A DNA stretch of 64,000 bases. It comes from Solirubrobacteraceae bacterium. Its GTDB lineage: Bacteria > Actinomycetota > Thermoleophilia > Solirubrobacterales > Solirubrobacteraceae. The notes under the pieces were generated by a model. The model saw only the letters and a list, made by a program, of their open reading frames with translations, did not search any database and was not told the origin of the DNA. Position numbers and translations under genes: made by a program. Positions within the stretch are counted from its first letter, which is position 1. The number at the start of each line of letters is the position of its first letter. The stretch is taken from the NCBI GenBank assembly GCA_017882455.1, contig JADGPL010000002.1, positions 62,001-126,000 of the forward strand, written 5' to 3'. Shown piece after piece: positions 60,144-64,000 of this stretch.

Positions 60144-63100
60144 TTGTTCGAATTCATCGTGATGTGCCCCACCGGCTCGCCAGACGCCGCGGTTCCCATC
60201 GCCGGCAGCCGCGCCGGCGCTCTGGGCGTCGTCAACCTCGAGCTCGCCGTTGACCTCGACGCCGGCCTCGCCCAGCTGCGCAGGCTATGCGCGCTGGGGC
60301 ACGGGCGCTGCGGCGCGCTCCTCGACGGTCAGGACACGCTCGAGGTCGTGATCGACGCTTCGCTGCAGGGCCTTGACACAGTCATGCTGGCGAACACACC
60401 GGTCGAGGAGTTGAGCCGGCTGGTGAAGCTTGCCCACGGGGCACAGCTGCGCGCATGCGTCGTGGCGACGCGGCTCGACGAGGCCCTCGCTGCGCAGGCC
60501 GCCGGCGCCGACGGGGTGATCGCGAAGGGCCACGAGGCCGGAGGGTGGATCGGCGAGGAAGGCTCGTTCGTGCTGTCGCAGCGCCTGCTCGCGACGCTTG
60601 CCACCCCCGTATTCATCCACGGAGGCATCGGGCTGCACACGGTCGCCGCCGCTTACGTATCCGGCGCCGCCGGCGCGGTACTAGACGCCCAGCTCCTGCT
60701 CGCTCGCGAGTCGCCCCTGCCCGACGGTCTCCGCAGAACGCTCTCGGGGATCGACGGAAGCGAGACCGCGACGCTCGGCACATCGCTGGGCGCGCCCTTC
60801 CGCGCCTACAGCCGGCCAGGGCTGCGCAGCCTCGAGTCGCTGAGCAGCGCCGAACAGGAGCTCGAGCCGAGCGCAGAAGCACGGGATGCGTGGCGCGCGA
60901 CCGTCAAGGCGCATGTAGCCGACAGCTCGACAGATGCCTCGGTCCTCCCGCTCGGACAGGATGCCGCGTTCGCCGCCGATCTGGCGCGACGGTTCGGCAA
61001 TGTCGCCGGGATCATCGACGGTCTGCGATCGGCGATCGCAGACGCCTGCGAGACACTCCAGCGAACCAACCCGCTGGCAGAGGGCGCCGGAGTCGCTCGA
61101 TCGCACCGCACCCGCTACCCGCTCGTACAGGGCCCGATGACGCGGGTGAGCGACCGCGCGGAGTTCGCGGCCGCGGTCGCAGAGGGTGGCGCGCTTCCGT
61201 TCCTCGCGCTCGCCCTGATGCGCGGCCCCGACGCCGAGGAGCTGTTGGCGCGCACCGCCGAGCTGCTCGGTGAGCGCTCATGGGGCGTGGGCGTGCTCGG
61301 CTTCGTTCCCGCAGAGCTGCGCGCAGAGCAGCTCGAGGTCGTGCGCAGGCACCGACCGCCGTTTGCGCTGATCGCCGGCGGGCGCCCCGACCAGGCGCGC
61401 GAGCTCGAAGCCGACGGGATCGCGACATATCTACACGTCCCCTCGCCACAGCTGCTGAAGCTCTACCTGAAGGACGGCGCTCGCCGGTTCGTGTTCGAGG
61501 GGCGCGAGTGCGGCGGCCACGTCGGACCACGCACGAGCTTCGTGTTGTGGGACTCGATGCTCCGTGTTCTGCTCGAGGAGCTACCCGAGGACGCCTCCGA
61601 CTGCCACGTGCTTCTCGCCGGGGGCATCCACGACGCCATGTCGGCCGCGATGGCCGCCGCGACGGCGGCGGCCGCGAGCGGGCGTGGAGCCCGGATCGGC
61701 GCGCTGATGGGAACGGCTTACCTGTTCACTCGCGAGGCGACCGAATCCGGAGCCATCACACCCCTGTTCCAGGAGGCGGCCGTCGCGGCGCTCGACACCG
61801 CCTTGCTCCAGAGTGGACCCGGCCACGCCACCCGCTGTCTGCCATCGCCGTTCGTGGAGCAGTTCGAGGCCGAGCGACGCAGCCTGCAGGCCGCGGGAAT
61901 CGACGCGGAGGAGCTCCGCGGCCGGCTGGAGCAACTGAACATCGGGCGGCTTCGAATCGCGGCGAAGGGGGTCGACCGGGTCGCCGATCAGGACGGGCTC
62001 ATCGCGGTCGCTGCTTCCGATCAATGGGAGCAGGGCATGTACATGATCGGCCAGATCGCGGCGCTGCGCGACGGCGTTACGACGGTCGCAGATCTGCACG
62101 ATGAGGTCTCACACGGGAGCAGCAGGCTGCTGAGCGAGCTTGCCGCGCCCGTGCCCACACCGGACCCGCCGCCGCCGCCACCCGCCGATGTGGCGATCGT
62201 GGGGCTCGGCTGCATCCTCCCGGGCGCGCCCGACGTGGCGAGGTTGTGGACGAACATCCTCGAGAAGGTCGACGCGATCAGCGAGGTGCCGGCGGAGCGC
62301 TGGGACTGGCGCCAGATGTATGACCCCGACAGGAGCACGCGCGACAAGGTGTATTCCCGGTGGGGTGGGTTCATCGACCCCGTGCCCCTCGATCCGATGG
62401 CGCTCGGGTTGCCACCCAAGTCGCTGGCGTCGATCGAGCCCTTCCAGCTGCTGGCCCTGCTCTGCGCGCAGGCGGCTCTGAAAGACGCCGGCTATGCGAC
62501 GCGGCCGTTCGACCGGGAGCGGACGTCGGTGATCCTCGGCGCGGGAGGCGGGGGAGCCGATACGTCGGTCGGCTACACAGTCCGCTCAGCGCTGCCCTCG
62601 CTGCTGGGCGACGCCCTCCCGGAGTTGCAAGAGCGGCTGTTCGAGCGACTCCCCGAGTGGACCGAGGACAGCTTCGCCGGCCTGCTCATGAACGTGGCCG
62701 CCGGACGGATCGCCAATCGGCTGGACTTCGGCGGCACGAACTACACCGTGGACGCGGCGTGCGCCTCCTCTCTCAGCGCGATCGGCCTCGCGGCGCGCGA
62801 GCTGCAGGTCGGGACCAGCGACATGGTGCTCGCAGGTGGCGTGGATGCAATCCAGAACCCGTTCGCCTACCTGTGCTTCTCCAAGACACAGGCGCTGTCG
62901 CCGACGGGCCGCTGCCGCCCATTCGACGCCAATGCGGACGGCATCGCGATCAGCGAGGGATTCGCGACGGTCGTGCTGAAGCGCTTGGCTGACGCCGAGC
63001 GCGACGGCGACCGCATCTATGCGGTGATACGCGGCGTCGGCGCGGCCAGCGACGGTCGTGACCGCAGCCTCACGGCGCCGCGCCCCGAGGGCCAGATGCG

Positions 63101-64000
63101 CGCCCTGCGGCGGGCGTACGCACAGGCCCGCTTCTCACCGGCAACCGTTGGGCTCGTGGAGGCGCACGGGACCGGCACCGTCGCCGGCGACGGTGCCGAG
63201 GTGAAGGCGCTCACCACCGTGTTTGCCGAGCACTCCGAGCAGCACCAGTGGTGTGCGATCGGATCGATCAAGTCGATGATCGGCCACACCAAGGCGACGG
63301 CCGGGGTGGCGGGCATAGTCAAGGCGGCACTGGCGCTGCACCATCGCGTCCTGCCCCCCACGATCGGCGTGAGCGAGCCGAACCCCAAGGCCGGATTCGC
63401 CGAAAGTCCCTTCTACGTGAACAGCGAGGCGCGTCCGTGGCTGACCGGGGCCGCGGAGCATCCGCGCCGTGCCGGGGTGAGCGCGTTCGGCTTCGGTGGG
63501 ACCGACTTCCACATCGTGCTCGAGGAGTACCAGGGCGCCTATCTCGCAGAGCCTGACGCCGCCATCTCCAGCTGGCCAGGCGAGCTGCTGCTGTGGCGCG
63601 GTTCTGGCTCGGAGGTGACGGCCGCACTCGATCAGCTCGCCGCGAGGCTGGCGGCCGGCGAGGAGCTGCGCTTCGAGGACATCGCCCACGAGTCGGCCCT
63701 CGCCTTCCGCGAGCGCCAGCACGGAGGACCTACCCTCGCGCTCGTCGTCGAGTCGCTCGAGGACCTGGGCGCGAAGATCGTACGGGCACGGGAGATCCTC
63801 GGTGCCGGCGAGCTTCGCCGCCACCAGCAGGATGGGATCTACTGGTCCGCACAGCCGCTGAGCACCGAGGGCAAGGTGGCGTTCCTGTTCCCTGGGCAGG
63901 GCTCGCAGACCCTCGACATGGGACGCGAGCTCGCGATGGCATTCCCCGAGGCGCTCGAGCAGTTCGAGCTCGCCGACCGGATACTCGCCGACTTCTACGA
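60144..64000 (+). CDS. Large PUFA/glycolipid-type polyketide synthase with two N-terminal nitronate-monooxygenase-like barrels (partial)
   Basis: This frame stays open to the window end (at least 1,285 residues). It opens with an NMO/2-nitropropane-dioxygenase-like TIM barrel (VPIAGSRAGALGVVNLEL, GHEAGGW at 129-135). A second such barrel starts near residue 323 (TRYPLVQGPMTRVSD) with ECGGHVG at 455-461. After a Pro-rich linker comes a ketosynthase from residue 683 (VAIVGLGCILPG). Its triad is Cys873 (DAACASS, the PUFA-type signature), His1008 (HGTGT) and His1048 (GHTKA). An acyltransferase begins at 1250 (PGQGSQ). TTG 60144 follows a GGGGGGA ribosome site; ATG 60099 is also in frame. The product is unknown. 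Confidence 0.88.
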   Translation, partial: MFEFIVMCPTGSPDAAVPIAGSRAGALGVVNLELAVDLDAGLAQLRRLCALGHGRCGALLDGQDTLEVVIDASLQGLDTVMLANTPVEELSRLVKLAHGAQLRACVVATRLDEALAAQAAGADGVIAKGHEAGGWIGEEGSFVLSQRLLATLATPVFIHGGIGLHTVAAAYVSGAAGAVLDAQLLLARESPLPDGLRRTLSGIDGSETATLGTSLGAPFRAYSRPGLRSLESLSSAEQELEPSAEARDAWRATVKAHVADSSTDASVLPLGQDAAFAADLARRFGNVAGIIDGLRSAIADACETLQRTNPLAEGAGVARSHRTRYPLVQGPMTRVSDRAEFAAAVAEGGALPFLALALMRGPDAEELLARTAELLGERSWGVGVLGFVPAELRAEQLEVVRRHRPPFALIAGGRPDQARELEADGIATYLHVPSPQLLKLYLKDGARRFVFEGRECGGHVGPRTSFVLWDSMLRVLLEELPEDASDCHVLLAGGIHDAMSAAMAAATAAAASGRGARIGALMGTAYLFTREATESGAITPLFQEAAVAALDTALLQSGPGHATRCLPSPFVEQFEAERRSLQAAGIDAEELRGRLEQLNIGRLRIAAKGVDRVADQDGLIAVAASDQWEQGMYMIGQIAALRDGVTTVADLHDEVSHGSSRLLSELAAPVPTPDPPPPPPADVAIVGLGCILPGAPDVARLWTNILEKVDAISEVPAERWDWRQMYDPDRSTRDKVYSRWGGFIDPVPLDPMALGLPPKSLASIEPFQLLALLCAQAALKDAGYATRPFDRERTSVILGAGGGGADTSVGYTVRSALPSLLGDALPELQERLFERLPEWTEDSFAGLLMNVAAGRIANRLDFGGTNYTVDAACASSLSAIGLAARELQVGTSDMVLAGGVDAIQNPFAYLCFSKTQALSPTGRCRPFDANADGIAISEGFATVVLKRLADAERDGDRIYAVIRGVGAASDGRDRSLTAPRPEGQMRALRRAYAQARFSPATVGLVEAHGTGTVAGDGAEVKALTTVFAEHSEQHQWCAIGSIKSMIGHTKATAGVAGIVKAALALHHRVLPPTIGVSEPNPKAGFAESPFYVNSEARPWLTGAAEHPRRAGVSAFGFGGTDFHIVLEEYQGAYLAEPDAAISSWPGELLLWRGSGSEVTAALDQLAARLAAGEELRFEDIAHESALAFRERQHGGPTLALVVESLEDLGAKIVRAREILGAGELRRHQQDGIYWSAQPLSTEGKVAFLFPGQGSQTLDMGRELAMAFPEALEQFELADRILADFY

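Overview
The window is high-GC actinobacterial chromosome. It probably comes from the Thermoleophilia (Solirubrobacterales-like). I infer this from the base composition, a RuvCAB/SecDF/RelA neighbourhood of actinobacterial type, a fused SecDF, YcnI and CopC-CopD copper proteins, and many genes whose -10 box sits only 6-9 bases before the start codon (leaderless transcripts). The genus cannot be fixed from sequence alone.

Layout. 1-2.9 kb is accessory DNA: a small HTH gene with a truncated partner, a small membrane protein, and a group II intron with its reverse transcriptase. It ends at a 3' fragment of a tRNA-Arg(CCG) gene, which looks like one end of an integrated element. 3-17 kb is an envelope and copper block: an acyltransferase, a CopC-CopD fusion, YcnI, CtaG, a channel-like protein and an FHA protein. 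It also holds a threonine-synthase-like gene fused tail-to-head (TAGATG) to a CysO-like sulfur-carrier gene under a clear SAM-I riboswitch. 17-34 kb is a mostly minus-strand housekeeping block: relA, recJ, secDF, ruvB-ruvA-ruvC, a nucleotidyltransferase, yebC, pdxT and pdxS. A class III adenylate cyclase and a metallo-beta-lactamase-fold gene face the other way inside it.

34-47 kb holds an RpiR regulator, a FAD oxidoreductase/DUF1365/cyclopropane-fatty-acid-synthase operon, an acyl-CoA dehydrogenase, acetoacetyl-CoA synthetase, a class V aminotransferase, a GT39-type glycosyltransferase, Ppx/GppA and a diguanylate cyclase. 47-58 kb holds exported proteins (arylsulfotransferase-like, CARDB repeats, DUF1254/DUF1214), an SCP-x-type thiolase with a divergent TetR regulator and its operator, and an HNH nuclease remnant. 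58.3-64 kb starts a lipid or polyketide locus: a carboxyltransferase diverges from a very large synthase that runs off the window. That synthase has two nitronate-monooxygenase-like barrels in front of KS and AT domains.

The most interesting system is the SAM-riboswitch / ThrC-like / CysO-like unit. Its regulation and its partner fit a protein-thiocarboxylate-dependent homocysteine synthase better than ordinary threonine synthesis. The second is the tandem-barrel PKS/PUFA-like synthase.
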